64,000 nucleotides of DNA from an uncultured Veillonellaceae bacterium (GCA_927353735.1 CAKMIA010000002.1:1-64000), one strand, 5' to 3'; positions 19,831-28,306 are shown, counted from the stretch's first letter. The notes: generated by a model from the sequence alone, not told the origin. Numbers and translations: made by a program.

Positions 19831-22623
19831 ATGAATCTGCTGAATCAGTGTCAGCTCTGGACGGATCGGGAAGAGGACCGGCGCATCATAGAAGCGGTGG
19901 AAACCCTTCCGGAGGCGGAGCGTACCCCGCGCATCCTCTCTGAACTGGGCAGGGCGTACAACAATCTGGCAGAGACGGGCGGCCGTTCCTGTCTGGAGAA
20001 AGCCCTTTCCATCCTGTCGCCGCTCAGAGACGCACTGAAGGACGATTACCGCTGGAATTTCCGGATGGGCTATGCGCTGTATCATCTGGGCGAAGAAGGG
20101 GCGGCTTTTTCCTATTTCCGGAAAGCGGATCGGCTGCGGCCGGGAGACGAGGATACGGCATACTTTATAAGGGAGTGCACCGGACGGCTGGTACAGCCCC
20201 GTTTTGACCGGTCCTTCCGCCGCCGTACCGCATCGGTCTGGGAGACATTCTGCGGGAAAGAGGCAGAGCTCCGGGCCCTGCTTGCTGCGGGAAATAAGGA
20301 AGAAGCGGCGGCGCTCTGCGAAACGATCCTGAGCGGTGCCATTCAGGGTATTTCCTGTACGGTGGACAGAGAGGACGACCGGTATCAGCTGACCCTGCTG
20401 CCCCGGGGAAGCAGGGCGCTTCTGTGGCAGATCGTTTATGTGCTGCGGCATGCGCCGGCTTCGCTGGCCTCCCGCTGGCACTGGCGGGCAGGACAGCCGC
20501 CCCGGAAGGAGGCCTGCGTACAGGCCGGTCCGGTGATGCTGACGGCGGAACAGGTGGAGGTCTGGTACCGGCCGCTGCGGGACGGCTATGCGTTCCGTCT
20601 CTGGAGTCATGCGCTGGACGGCGTCCCCGCGGAAACGGTCCGTCCGCTGCTGGAGCGGCTGCTCCGGAAGGTGCTGGGGGATCTGCCGTCTATGCGCCTC
20701 ATCGCCGCGGTGGAAGCGGGCTGCGGCGGGACGGATACGCCGCCGGTGAAATTGTCTGACCTGGCGGAGAGCCTCCGGGAAGCCGGCGCTGATCTGTCGG
20801 AGGAGGCAGAGGCCTTTCTGCAGGAGGAAGGGACTGTCATCCGCCGGCAGGCGCTTCGGGATGAGGATACAGACTGGCGGCTCGATGTGACAGAGGGCTT
20901 TACGCTCTGTCCGGAACTGGTAGACGGCTATTATGCCGGAGAGGACAGCGCCGTGGACAGCTTCCATCGGAACGGCGCAGCAGCGGGCTTCTTCGGGTGG
21001 CGCATGAAGGAGGGCTCCGGTGATTTCACTTCCATGAAAGCGGTGCGCACAGCGCTGGCAGAGGCCATACGGCAGGAGGCCGGCGAAGAAGCGGTCTCCT
21101 TCATCGGCTGGGCTGACGGACTCTATGCAGGGTATCTGGACTGCATTCTCTGGGAGCCGGAGGCGGTGTATGCGGCGGCGGAGCGCTTTTTCCGCCGGAA
21201 TGGTTTCCGGCAGGGCTATTTTCATACCTTCCGCCGCCGTATCCAGACGGCCTATCTGCTGAAGGATCGTCCGGTCATGAGGGCGGCGCCGGAGGCGATT
21301 CGGCCCGTTCTGACCGCAGAGGAAATCAAAAAGCTGGAGTCGCTCACCGACGACCGGTCCGGCTATTACGGGCTGATGTTTCAGGAGCTGCAGTCCTATC
21401 TGGTACAGGGCATCACCGAGGGGCGGTTCACTGCCGCCGAGGCCCGGGCTGACCGGGATACGGCGCTCTGGTATGCCTATGCATGCAACAATCTGGGCGA
21501 ATATGAATGGTATTACCGGGCGGCGCAGTGGATGCCCGATTCCGAGGCAAATGCCCGGGGCTGCGGGGCCTGGTATTACCGCTATTCCGTGGCGCTCATG
21601 TACTGCGGCCGGCTGCGGGAGGCGCTGGCTTACGCGGAACGAGGCGTGAAAGAGGAGCCGGACTATCCGTGGGGCTTTTTGCAGGCGGCGAAGCTGCGGA
21701 GTCATTTCGGCGACCGGAAAGGGGCGCTGGCCGCTGTGGAGCGGGGGCTCTTCCTCGTGCCGGGCGATTACGAATTTCAGACATTGCAGCAGGAGATCCG
21801 CCGCGGCGCGCCGCTGGAGGCGATGGAGTATCACTGGATCCATCCGGAAAACGATCAGGCGCTGCAGGAGGGACTGGACGAGGACGCCGACAGCAAGCTC
21901 CGGTCCATTTCCTGCATCGTCACCGATGAAAAGGGACTGCAGGAGGCGCTGGCGCTCTTCGGCGGACAGGATGCAGAGCCCGACGGTCCCTACTGCATTT
22001 TCCGCCGCCCCGTGAGCGGCCATCCGGTGGATCTGGTCTTTCTCATGAACCGGGCAGGCCTGTCGAAGCTGAAAATCGGCTGGCTCCGGAAACTGAAAGA
22101 GGAAATGGACAGCGGCGCGTGGCTTACCAGAGAGCATGAGGGCGATGAAGGCCTGCTGTCGGCGGTGATCGTCGGGCTGGACTACACAGTGCGCCTGCGC
22201 TACGTACAGAGCGGGAGCGATCAGCTCTTCGATGCGGTCCCGTCGGCGGTGCGGCGCCGGGAGGAGCCGGAAGCCGGGGAGGACGACAACGAGGCAGAGG
22301 TATTTCTCAAAGAGTCGTCCTGGGATCAGAAGAGTCTGGTGGAAGGACTGACCGCGGCGGGTCTGGACGCCGAGGCCGCCGGGAATGATACGGTGATGGC
22401 CGCGGCAGGCGCCATGACGGCCGTGCTCTGCCTGTACGGCCATCCGAAGCAGGACATGGGACTGCCGCCGCACCGGGCCTATGTGACCCTTGCGGTCATC
22501 GGCGGAGAGGACGATCCGGAAGGGCGGAAACGCCTGCTGGAAAAGGTGATCCATGTCTGCACGGCCCGGCAGGCTGTGGCCGGCGTGCGGCAGGGCGGCT
22601 CCCTGCGGCCGGCGGGGGACTGA
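19831..22623 (+). CDS. large TPR-repeat protein of unknown function
   Basis: 930 residues, no signal peptide or membrane segment, rich in Glu, Arg and Ala. The N-terminal ~130 residues look like tetratricopeptide helices (LGRAYNNLAE, then WNFRMGYALYHLGEEGAAFSYFRKADRLRPGDED). A second TPR-like stretch lies near 555-660 (WYAYACNNLGEYEWYYRAAQW, ALMYCGRLREALAYAERG). The parts between and after are globular and not recognised. Similar long TPR proteins occur in gut Firmicutes; their role is not known to me. I start at ATG 19831, eight bases after GGAGG; a GTG at 19816 is also in frame. It is a single gene between two terminators. Confidence 0.75.
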   Translation: MNLLNQCQLWTDREEDRRIIEAVETLPEAERTPRILSELGRAYNNLAETGGRSCLEKALSILSPLRDALKDDYRWNFRMGYALYHLGEEGAAFSYFRKADRLRPGDEDTAYFIRECTGRLVQPRFDRSFRRRTASVWETFCGKEAELRALLAAGNKEEAAALCETILSGAIQGISCTVDREDDRYQLTLLPRGSRALLWQIVYVLRHAPASLASRWHWRAGQPPRKEACVQAGPVMLTAEQVEVWYRPLRDGYAFRLWSHALDGVPAETVRPLLERLLRKVLGDLPSMRLIAAVEAGCGGTDTPPVKLSDLAESLREAGADLSEEAEAFLQEEGTVIRRQALRDEDTDWRLDVTEGFTLCPELVDGYYAGEDSAVDSFHRNGAAAGFFGWRMKEGSGDFTSMKAVRTALAEAIRQEAGEEAVSFIGWADGLYAGYLDCILWEPEAVYAAAERFFRRNGFRQGYFHTFRRRIQTAYLLKDRPVMRAAPEAIRPVLTAEEIKKLESLTDDRSGYYGLMFQELQSYLVQGITEGRFTAAEARADRDTALWYAYACNNLGEYEWYYRAAQWMPDSEANARGCGAWYYRYSVALMYCGRLREALAYAERGVKEEPDYPWGFLQAAKLRSHFGDRKGALAAVERGLFLVPGDYEFQTLQQEIRRGAPLEAMEYHWIHPENDQALQEGLDEDADSKLRSISCIVTDEKGLQEALALFGGQDAEPDGPYCIFRRPVSGHPVDLVFLMNRAGLSKLKIGWLRKLKEEMDSGAWLTREHEGDEGLLSAVIVGLDYTVRLRYVQSGSDQLFDAVPSAVRRREEPEAGEDDNEAEVFLKESSWDQKSLVEGLTAAGLDAEAAGNDTVMAAAGAMTAVLCLYGHPKQDMGLPPHRAYVTLAVIGGEDDPEGRKRLLEKVIHVCTARQAVAGVRQGGSLRPAGD

Positions 22624-22649
22624 CGGCAGCAAATGAGAGCTTTATGAAA

Positions 22650-22676
22650 AGAGGCGGCGCTTCGGCGCCGTCTTTT
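22650..22676 (+). terminator. terminator of the TPR gene
   Basis: GGCGGCGC-TTCG-GCGCCGTC hairpin and a short T run. Confidence 0.7.
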
Positions 22677-22714
22677 GATGTGACCAAAATTTCTAATATT
22701 TTTCCAAAAATCAA

Positions 22715-22743
22715 TTGACAGCGTCAGAGGCCCATGCTACAAT
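22715..22743 (+). promoter_or_regulatory. promoter of the tandem B12 riboswitch leader
   Basis: TTGACA (22715-22720), 17 bp, TACAAT (22738-22743): near-consensus. It resembles the promoter of the third riboswitch, sharing upstream TTTCTAATA and CCATGCTA at the -10. Confidence 0.85.
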
Positions 22744-22765
22744 GAAGAAAATCAATAAAAAAGGA

Positions 22766-22945
22766 ACAGGTGCCCGCAAGGGCTTAATAGGGAAGCCGGT
22801 GGAAATCCGGCACGGTCCCGCCACTGTAATGCAGAGCGGCTCCAACTGATGTCACTGGGAAACCGGGAAGACTGGAGCGGCGAGGAAGCAGAGTCAGGAG
22901 AACTGCCTGTTTAGCATCCGCCATTTGGACCCACGAGCGATGGGA
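22766..22945 (+). promoter_or_regulatory. cobalamin riboswitch 1 (first of a tandem pair)
   Basis: All conserved blocks of the B12 aptamer occur in order: P1 (CAGG at 22767 with CCTG at 22906-22909), GGTGCCC, AATAGGGAAGCCGGTG, the core CACGGTCCCGCCACTGTA, TGTCACTGGGAAACCGGGAAG and GTCAGGAGAACTGCC, then the kissing-loop partner CCACGAGCGATGGG. It binds adenosyl- or another cobalamin. A terminator follows. Confidence 0.95.
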
Positions 22946-22962
22946 AGGGGAGCAAGATGATT

Positions 22963-22991
22963 CTCTTTTCCGCGTGGAGAAGAGCTTTTTT
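22963..22991 (+). terminator. riboswitch 1 terminator
   Basis: 8-bp stem CTCTTTTC / GAGAAGAG, loop CGCGTG, then C and six T. It is the expression platform of riboswitch 1. Confidence 0.8.
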
Positions 22992-23020
22992 ATTGGTCAT
23001 GACAACTGCACAGAAGAAAG

Positions 23021-23195
23021 CAGGTGCCCGCGAGGGCTCAATAGGGAAGCCGGTGGAAATCCGGCACGGTCCCGCCACTGTAATGCGGAGCGGCTCCAAC
23101 TGATGTCACTGGGAAACCGGGAAGACTGGAGCGGCGAGGAAGCGAAGTCAGGAGAACTGCCTGCCGGAATCACCGATAGACCTACGAGCGATGGG
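23021..23195 (+). promoter_or_regulatory. cobalamin riboswitch 2 (second of a tandem pair)
   Basis: An almost exact copy of riboswitch 1: five differences in about 143 aligned bases, all outside the core. It has the same P1 (CAGG with CCTG), core GGTCCCGCCACTGTA and CTACGAGCGATGGG. No promoter is visible between the two, so both are probably read in series on one RNA. Confidence 0.95.
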
Positions 23196-23222
23196 GATGG
23201 TGGCTGGATATAGGAAATGACG

Positions 23223-23252
23223 GCTGCACCCGCGCGGTGCAGCTGTTTTTTT
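23223..23252 (+). terminator. riboswitch 2 terminator
   Basis: Perfect 8-bp stem GCTGCACC / GGTGCAGC, loop CGCGC, then TG and seven T. Confidence 0.9.
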
Positions 23253-23536
23253 GAAACTGTTTACTCTGCCTGACTGTGCGGATAATGAGGATTTTCCGCA
23301 CGGCACCCTCGGAGGATGGTGCCAGGGAACACCATTCTCCATGCGTCAAAAGGAGAAGCGCAGCTGCGCTTTCCTGCATGCAGGCTTCCCCCATCGGGGT
23401 TACTATATACCGGCTTCGGCCTTCTCATTTTCCTCCCTGACAGCGGGCGGCAGGGAAACGTCCGCTGTCCCTTTCCGTTTTTCCTCCGGCGGCGCATCCG
23501 CCCCTTTGAAACAGCTCCGACTGTTTCTTTTTTTTT
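23253..23536 (+). ncRNA. candidate B12-controlled noncoding RNA
   Basis: No convincing gene lies in this stretch: the short frames present lack an RBS and any family feature. It contains serial perfect inverted repeats: GTGCGGA/TCCGCAC, GGCACC/GGTGCC, the palindrome AGCGCAGCTGCGCT, CCTGCATGCAGG, and ACAGCGG/CCGCTGT. It ends in a strong terminator (GAAACAG/CTGTTTC, nine T, 23508-23536). So read-through from the tandem riboswitches would yield a ~285-nt structured tail that stops before the next gene. A decayed gene is the main alternative. Confidence 0.4.
23508..23536 (+). terminator. terminator closing the riboswitch 1/2 transcription unit
   Basis: GAAACAG, six-base loop, CTGTTTC, nine T. 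It separates the riboswitch unit from the gene at 23621, which has its own possible -10 (TACAAT, 23565-23570). Confidence 0.9.
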
Positions 23537-23620
23537 GCGCCGGAGGCCGGTTTCTCCGGTGTGATACAATAGGGACAAGAATTGTGAAATGACAGCCGGA
23601 AGGCGGAAAGGATAGTTGCC

Positions 23621-24610
23621 ATGAAAACAAAATATGTATTACTTCTGCTGGCCGCTGCGGCGGCATGGGGCGGCACCTCGGATGCGGCCTATACGCTGCA
23701 CATCGACGGCCGGGACGATCATTCCGTGGAAGCGGATCTCATGCTTCCCCTGCGGGCGCCGGCGGAAGCGCTGGGCTATACGGTGACCTGGGACAACGGG
23801 AAGACCGTGGTGAAAAAGGACGGTACGGAGCTGACCGTGGTGCTGGGCAGTGCGGAATATCCCATGACGCGCACGGCCCGGGACGGCACCGTCGTGAAGG
23901 AACCGCTGAAGCTGGCTTCGGCGCCGTATCTGAAGAATGGCACCACCTATGTGCCCGCAGAGCTTTTTGCGTCGCTGCTGGCGGAGGGACAGATGCTCAC
24001 CGCCTCGGGCGAGACGTCGGTGAAGGGCGTTCCCGCGCCGGAACCGGTGAAGGTCTCGATCGAGGAAAAGGGACAGACCACGGGAGCCGCTACGGAAAAG
24101 GCACCGGCCTCCGGTGAGGCAGCGGCCCAGACGGTACCGGCTCAGACGGCCCCGGCGGCACAGCCGGAGCAGACCGTACCGGCCGCATCCGCAGAGGCAG
24201 CGGCTCAGGCTACGGCCGGCACGGCCAATCCGTTCCATGATTACGGCACCCTCGCTGAGGCGGAAGCGGCAGCGGGCGTGTCCATGACGCTCCCCGCAGA
24301 AGGCGTCAGCGGCGCCGCCTCGGTCTACCGGGCGATCCCTCATGAGCTGCTGGAGGTGATCTACCAGCAGGACGGAGAGGAAACGATGCGCCTCCGCAAG
24401 GGCGTTGATCTCACCAATGTGAGCGGCGACTACAATACCTATCCCACCATCAAGACCATCCGCGTGGACGATGTGGATGTGCGGATGAAGGGCAGCGGCA
24501 ACCGCGTGAGCCTCGCCACCTGGGAACGGGACGGCCACGCCTACAGCGCGAGCGTGGCATCGCCGGTGACCATTGCGGAAATGATGGCCATTGTGAGAGC
24601 GGCTGTATAA
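23621..24610 (+). CDS. exported copper-amine-oxidase-N-like domain protein
   Basis: 329 residues with a signal peptide (cleavage near residue 21). Residues ~25-130 match the copper amine oxidase N-terminal-like domain common in Firmicute envelope proteins (LMLPLRAPAEALGYTVTWDNG, NGTTYVPAELFASLL). An Ala/Pro/Thr/Gln-rich linker (~150-200) follows. The C-terminal ~110 residues (TIKTIRVDDVDVRMKGSG, then SVASPVTIAEMMAIV) resemble the DUF4367 type seen in other exported proteins. Function unknown, probably a cell-envelope role. RBS GAAAGGA. The terminator at 23536 argues against direct control by the upstream riboswitches. Confidence 0.75.
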   Translation: MKTKYVLLLLAAAAAWGGTSDAAYTLHIDGRDDHSVEADLMLPLRAPAEALGYTVTWDNGKTVVKKDGTELTVVLGSAEYPMTRTARDGTVVKEPLKLASAPYLKNGTTYVPAELFASLLAEGQMLTASGETSVKGVPAPEPVKVSIEEKGQTTGAATEKAPASGEAAAQTVPAQTAPAAQPEQTVPAASAEAAAQATAGTANPFHDYGTLAEAEAAAGVSMTLPAEGVSGAASVYRAIPHELLEVIYQQDGEETMRLRKGVDLTNVSGDYNTYPTIKTIRVDDVDVRMKGSGNRVSLATWERDGHAYSASVASPVTIAEMMAIVRAAV

Positions 24611-24618
24611 CGACCATG

Positions 24619-24654
24619 AAAAAGGCATCCCCGGAAGAAAGGGGATGCCTTTTT
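24619..24654. terminator. bidirectional terminator
   Basis: AAAAAGGCATCCCC, eight-base loop, GGGGATGCCTTTTT, between convergent genes. Confidence 0.9.
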
Positions 24655-24662
24655 GGCGCGGT

Positions 24663-25652
24663 TTATTTGTTTTTCAGATGGGCGTTGAAGAAGGACACCA
24701 CGAGGTCGAGCACCTCCGGCTGTACCCAGTATACGCCGCCATGGGCCGCACCGGGGACCACATACCGGGCGGAGTCGATGCCTCTGGCGAGAAGCGCCTG
24801 ATGGAGGATCTCGGTCTGGCTGGGCGAGACGACCGTGTCGGCGCTGCCGTGCATGAGGAGGAAGGGCGGCGTCTTATCGGAAATGTAGTGGATGGGATTG
24901 GCCTTTTCCGCTTCTTCCGGATAGTCCTGCACGCCGCCGGCCCGGCCGTTGAATACGGGACTGCCCTTCAGCCAGAGCGCTTCCGTGGCGCCGGAGGTGC
25001 GGTGCAGTGCCTGGACCTCCTCGGAGTAGTCCGCGCCGATGGAGGTGAGGTCCGATACGCCGTACAGATCGACCACGGCCTGCACGTCGCTGGACTGGTC
25101 CAGATTATCGCCGCTGTCGAAGAGGCCGGTGCCGCTGGTGGTGCCGGCCATGGCGGCGAGATAGCCGCCGGCGGAGCCGCCGAGGACGCCGATGCGGTCA
25201 GGATCGATATGGAACTGGTCCGCATGGGCGCGGAGGTAGCGCACGGCCGCCTTGATGTCCTCCAGCGGAGCGGGGAAGGATGCCGCCGGAGCCACGCGGT
25301 ATTCGGCGGTGGCCGTCACGTAGCCTTCTTCGGCGAGGCGCATCCGCTCCTGGATGTAGTTGTCCTTATTGGCGTTGATGAAGCCGCCGCCGGTGATGAA
25401 AAGAACGGCCGGCATGGGCTTGTCCGTCTGCGGGATGAGAAGATCCATTTTCATGGGGACATTTTCATAGCCGCGGGCCGGGACCTGTTCATAGACCACA
25501 TTGGAGACGAGCTTGATCTGCGGGCGGGACAGCGAAACGGGAAGCGTCCGGCTGTCTGTCGGGACCGGAGCTTCCGCCGCCTGTACGGGCGCCGGGCCGG
25601 CGAAAGAAAGGCATCCCGCCGCAAGGGCGAGAGCAAGAAGAATTCGTTTCAT
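24663..25652 (-). CDS. exported alpha/beta-hydrolase (BD-FAE/HSL-like esterase)
   Basis: 329 residues with a signal peptide (MKRILLALALAAGCLSFAGP). Hydrolase signature: oxyanion region VLFITGGGFINANKDNY, nucleophile elbow LGGSAGGYLAAM, aspartate in LMHGSADTVV and histidine in PGAAHGGVYWV. It should cleave carboxylic esters, perhaps acetylated sugars, in the periplasm. I start at MKRILL, which has GGAG upstream and begins the signal peptide; the 63 residues before it in the frame are not plausible. Monocistronic, convergent with the preceding gene. Confidence 0.85.
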   Translation of the reverse strand: MKRILLALALAAGCLSFAGPAPVQAAEAPVPTDSRTLPVSLSRPQIKLVSNVVYEQVPARGYENVPMKMDLLIPQTDKPMPAVLFITGGGFINANKDNYIQERMRLAEEGYVTATAEYRVAPAASFPAPLEDIKAAVRYLRAHADQFHIDPDRIGVLGGSAGGYLAAMAGTTSGTGLFDSGDNLDQSSDVQAVVDLYGVSDLTSIGADYSEEVQALHRTSGATEALWLKGSPVFNGRAGGVQDYPEEAEKANPIHYISDKTPPFLLMHGSADTVVSPSQTEILHQALLARGIDSARYVVPGAAHGGVYWVQPEVLDLVVSFFNAHLKNK

Positions 25653-25846
25653 GGAGAAAACTCCTTTCTGACAATGAGAGCGGCAGCCGCTCCCGGAAAC
25701 CTGCATTTCCATTATAGGACGGGGAGAACGGCCGGGGCAATACGGAAGGGCGGAGGAAAATCCGCGGCGGTGCTCTTGCAGAGGAGCCTGCTTTTTCGTT
25801 AATATAATAAGGACATCAATGCATTGATACAGGAGGCTCACCGATC

Positions 25847-26602
25847 ATGTATTTCTTTTTTGACATAGACGGCACGCTCACCCAGCCGCTGACCACCGAA
25901 GTCCCGGAAAGCACGCAGGAGGCGCTCCGGCAGCTGCGGCAGAAGGGGCATTTCGTGGCGCTGTCCACCGGGCGCATCCAGGCGGATGCCTTCGCGGTGG
26001 CGCAGTCCCTCGGACTGTCCTCGGCGGTGTCCGACGGCGGGGAATGCGTCACCCTGGACGGGCATATCGAATACCACAACGGAATGCCGAAGGAGACCTG
26101 CGCGCTCTTTCTGGACCGGCTCGACCGGGAGCTCCATCCCTGGGCCATTGCGCCGGAAAACCGCCGTCTCCGCATCACCTGGGATGACCGCTATATCCGG
26201 GCCGTGAAGGACCGGTATTACGAGACCGCCGTGGACCCGTCGCTGGACTACCGGAAGCTGCCGGTGATCCACAAGATCTTTTTCGCCTGCCCGCCCGGCA
26301 CGGAAAAGGCGGTCGAGTTCTGCGGCCTGCCCCACGTGTGGCTCAGCAATGACACCATGCTCATCGAGCCGACTCACAAAGAGAAGGGCATTCAGTACAT
26401 CATGGAGAAATACGGCCTCTCTGACGACCAGATCGTGGTTTTCGGCGACGGCATGAACGACCGCTCCATGTTCCAGCCGCAGTGGATGAGCATCGCTATG
26501 GGCAATGCCAAGCCGGCGCTGAAGGAACGGGCGAAGTACGTCACGGCCCGGGCGGACGAGGACGGCATCTGGAAGGCGTGCCGCCATTTCGGATGGATTT
26601 GA
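25847..26602 (+). CDS. HAD-family Cof-type phosphatase
   Basis: 251 residues. Haloacid dehalogenase motifs: I FFDIDGTLT at the very N terminus, II ALSTGRI, III lysine in PTHKEKGIQ, IV VFGDGMNDRSMF. The C2-type cap lies between motifs II and III, as in YbiV/Cof sugar-phosphate phosphatases. Substrate not predictable. RBS AGGAGG. Divergent from the esterase and followed by a tRNA gene. Confidence 0.88.
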   Translation: MYFFFDIDGTLTQPLTTEVPESTQEALRQLRQKGHFVALSTGRIQADAFAVAQSLGLSSAVSDGGECVTLDGHIEYHNGMPKETCALFLDRLDRELHPWAIAPENRRLRITWDDRYIRAVKDRYYETAVDPSLDYRKLPVIHKIFFACPPGTEKAVEFCGLPHVWLSNDTMLIEPTHKEKGIQYIMEKYGLSDDQIVVFGDGMNDRSMFQPQWMSIAMGNAKPALKERAKYVTARADEDGIWKACRHFGWI

Positions 26603-26642
26603 CAAGCGGGCCGTTCTCTGCTATTCTTTATACATCGACTGT

Positions 26643-26718
26643 GGGGGTATAGCTCAGCTGGGAGAGCGTCTGAATGGCATTCAGAAGGTCAGCGGTTCGA
26701 TCCCGCTTATCTCCACCA
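26643..26718 (+). tRNA. tRNA-Ala(GGC)
   Basis: Cloverleaf with acceptor GGGGGTA / TATCTCC (two G-U pairs), D-arm AGCTCAGCTGGGAGAGC, anticodon GGC in loop ATGGCAT, T-arm GGTTCGATCCC, encoded CCA. Confidence 0.93.
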
Positions 26719-26729
26719 CAGGATATTCA

Positions 26730-26755
26730 CCGGATGTACACACATCCGGTTTTTT
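26730..26755 (+). terminator. terminator of tRNA-Ala
   Basis: CCGGATGT-ACAC-ACATCCGG followed by six T. Confidence 0.93.
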
Positions 26756-26868
26756 CATGCACGGCCGGGCGCACTGTTCAGGAAATCTTTATTCTTTCTT
26801 TGACGCCGGGACAGGATCGCCGGGTATACTGGAGAGAAACGCGCAGGCGGTGCAGAGGGGGGCAGACA

Positions 26869-27255
26869 ATGACAAAGGAAAGGCTGTGGGAGATCATCCG
26901 GTTTCTGCTGGTGGGCGGCGGATGCTTCCTGCTCGATTACGGCCTGCTGTTCGGGCTCACGGAGTACGGGGGATTCAATTATCTCACCTCCTCGGCGGTG
27001 TCCTTTACGGTGTCGCTGGTGGTGAATTATATCCTCTGTGTGACCGTGGTCTTTCATGCGGAGCGGAAGAGCCTGCGGCAGACCGTGCTTTTTGTGGCCA
27101 CATCGCTGGCAGGGCTGGCCATCAATCAGGTGTGCATGTACCTCTTCGTGGAGGTGGCGGGCCTGTGGTATATGCTGGCAAAGATCGGCGCCGCCGCGGT
27201 GGTGACGGTCTGGAATTACATCACGAAGCGCCTCGTGCTGCGGGGCGGACACTGA
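26869..27255 (+). CDS. GtrA-family membrane protein
   Basis: 128 residues, four membrane segments with the family pattern RFLLVGGGCFLLDYGLLFGL, SFTVSLVVNYILCVTVVF, NQVCMYLFVEVAGLWYMLAKI and WNYITKRLVL. GtrA proteins are flippase-like partners for lipid-linked sugars in polysaccharide or teichoic-acid glycosylation. The frame runs back to 26674 through the tRNA; the true start is the ATG with AGAGGGGGG upstream. No glycosyltransferase is next to it. Confidence 0.85.
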   Translation: MTKERLWEIIRFLLVGGGCFLLDYGLLFGLTEYGGFNYLTSSAVSFTVSLVVNYILCVTVVFHAERKSLRQTVLFVATSLAGLAINQVCMYLFVEVAGLWYMLAKIGAAAVVTVWNYITKRLVLRGGH

Positions 27256-27276
27256 GACGGCCGTGCCGTCTTTTTT
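27256..27276 (+). terminator. terminator of the GtrA gene
   Basis: GACGGC-CGT-GCCGTC followed by six T. Confidence 0.85.
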
Positions 27277-27287
27277 GTGCCGGTCCG

Positions 27288-27318
27288 TTGACTTGAGCGG
27301 ACTCTAACATGGTAAGAT
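27288..27318 (+). promoter_or_regulatory. MerR-type promoter (19-bp spacer with dyad)
   Basis: TTGACT (27288-27293), a 19-bp spacer, TAAGAT (27313-27318). Inside the spacer lies the dyad TTGAG-CGGA-CTCTAA. A spacer two bases too long with a dyad in it is the hallmark of promoters that MerR-family activators untwist. Confidence 0.55.
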
Positions 27319-27353
27319 GAATTTTATAGACAGAAAAAGGGAGGGCGAACGGT

Positions 27354-28235
27354 ATGGAATTTCGGGTGCTTCAGTATTTTCTGACGGTGGCGCAGGAAGA
27401 GAGCATTTCCCGCGCGGCGGAACGGCTGCATCTGACGCAGCCCACATTGTCCCGGCAGATCGCACAGCTGGAGGAGGAGCTCGGCGCGCCGCTTTTCATC
27501 CGGGGCAAACGGACCACGCTCACGGAGGCGGGGATGATGCTCCGCCACAAGGCGGAGGAGGTGTCCTTCCTGATGGATGCGATCCGCATGGATTTCCAGT
27601 CCCGGAAGGACATGTCCGGCATCATCCGCATCGGCAGCGGCGTGTATTCCGGCAGCAACAGCGTCATGGCGCAGCTGAAGCCCTTCATGGAAAAATATCC
27701 CGGTGTCCGCTTCGAGATCCATACGGCCTCGGCAGACATTCTGAAGGAGCAGCTGGATCACGGAATGCTGGATTTCGTCATTCTGCAGGAGCCCATCGAC
27801 ATCGGGAGCTATGACTATATCCGGCTCCGCACGAAGGACCGGTGGGGGCTCATCACCGCCGCGGATTCGCCGTGGGCGGCGAAAGAGTCCGTCACGCGGG
27901 AGGATCTGTCCCGGATGCACTTCATGATCAGCAGCCGCGCCTCCGTGCAGGGAGAGGTGCGCAACTGGTACGGGGCCGAGCTCCCGCAGCCGGCGGTGAC
28001 GGGCAATCTGGCGGACAATCTGCTGCCCCTCATCGAGGGCGGGCTGGACGGTCTCGTCGCGGTGGAAGCGCCCATGGCGTATTTCGATCCGGGGCGGTTC
28101 CGCTTCGTCCCCTTTACGCCGGAACTCACCACCACGACCGTGCTGGCCTGGAAAAAGCTGAATCCCGTCTTCGGCTCGGCCCGGGAATATCTGGCCTATG
28201 TGAAGCGTATGCATCAGGCGTATGAGAAGGAATAA
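27354..28235 (+). CDS. LysR-family transcriptional regulator
   Basis: 293 residues. N-terminal winged helix-turn-helix with the classic pattern MEFRVLQYFLTVAQEESISRAAERLHLTQPTLSRQI, then a two-lobed periplasmic-binding-like effector domain (about 90-290). It resembles regulators with a C-terminal VLAWKK segment common in Firmicutes. Effector and targets unknown; no divergent target gene is present. RBS GAGGG. Confidence 0.92.
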   Translation: MEFRVLQYFLTVAQEESISRAAERLHLTQPTLSRQIAQLEEELGAPLFIRGKRTTLTEAGMMLRHKAEEVSFLMDAIRMDFQSRKDMSGIIRIGSGVYSGSNSVMAQLKPFMEKYPGVRFEIHTASADILKEQLDHGMLDFVILQEPIDIGSYDYIRLRTKDRWGLITAADSPWAAKESVTREDLSRMHFMISSRASVQGEVRNWYGAELPQPAVTGNLADNLLPLIEGGLDGLVAVEAPMAYFDPGRFRFVPFTPELTTTTVLAWKKLNPVFGSAREYLAYVKRMHQAYEKE

Positions 28236-28276
28236 AATACAGGCATTGGCCGAAAGCGCCGGCATCCTCTATACTG

Positions 28277-28306
28277 ACAGGCAGTGAAAACTGTCTGTAT
28301 TTTTTT
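28277..28306 (+). terminator. terminator of the LysR gene
   Basis: ACAGGCAG / CTGTCTGT stem with one G-U pair and a seven-T run. A TATACT at about 28270, 18 bp after TTGGCC, may be a promoter for the next gene, placing this hairpin in its leader. Confidence 0.65.

Noticed and set aside
19636..22632. 998-codon open frame on the minus strand, opposite the TPR gene
   Set aside because: It is the reflection of a GC-rich coding frame: no RBS, no family motifs, biased composition (His, Arg, Gln, Pro), and it also covers the mmdC terminator.
22766..23195. Direct repeat that might be a transposon or phage duplication
   Set aside because: The repeated unit is exactly a cobalamin aptamer with its own terminator. 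No transposase or target-site duplication is present.
23251..23592. Short frames on both strands between riboswitch 2 and the gene at 23621
   Set aside because: No RBS, low-complexity products, and they cross the terminator at 23508-23536.
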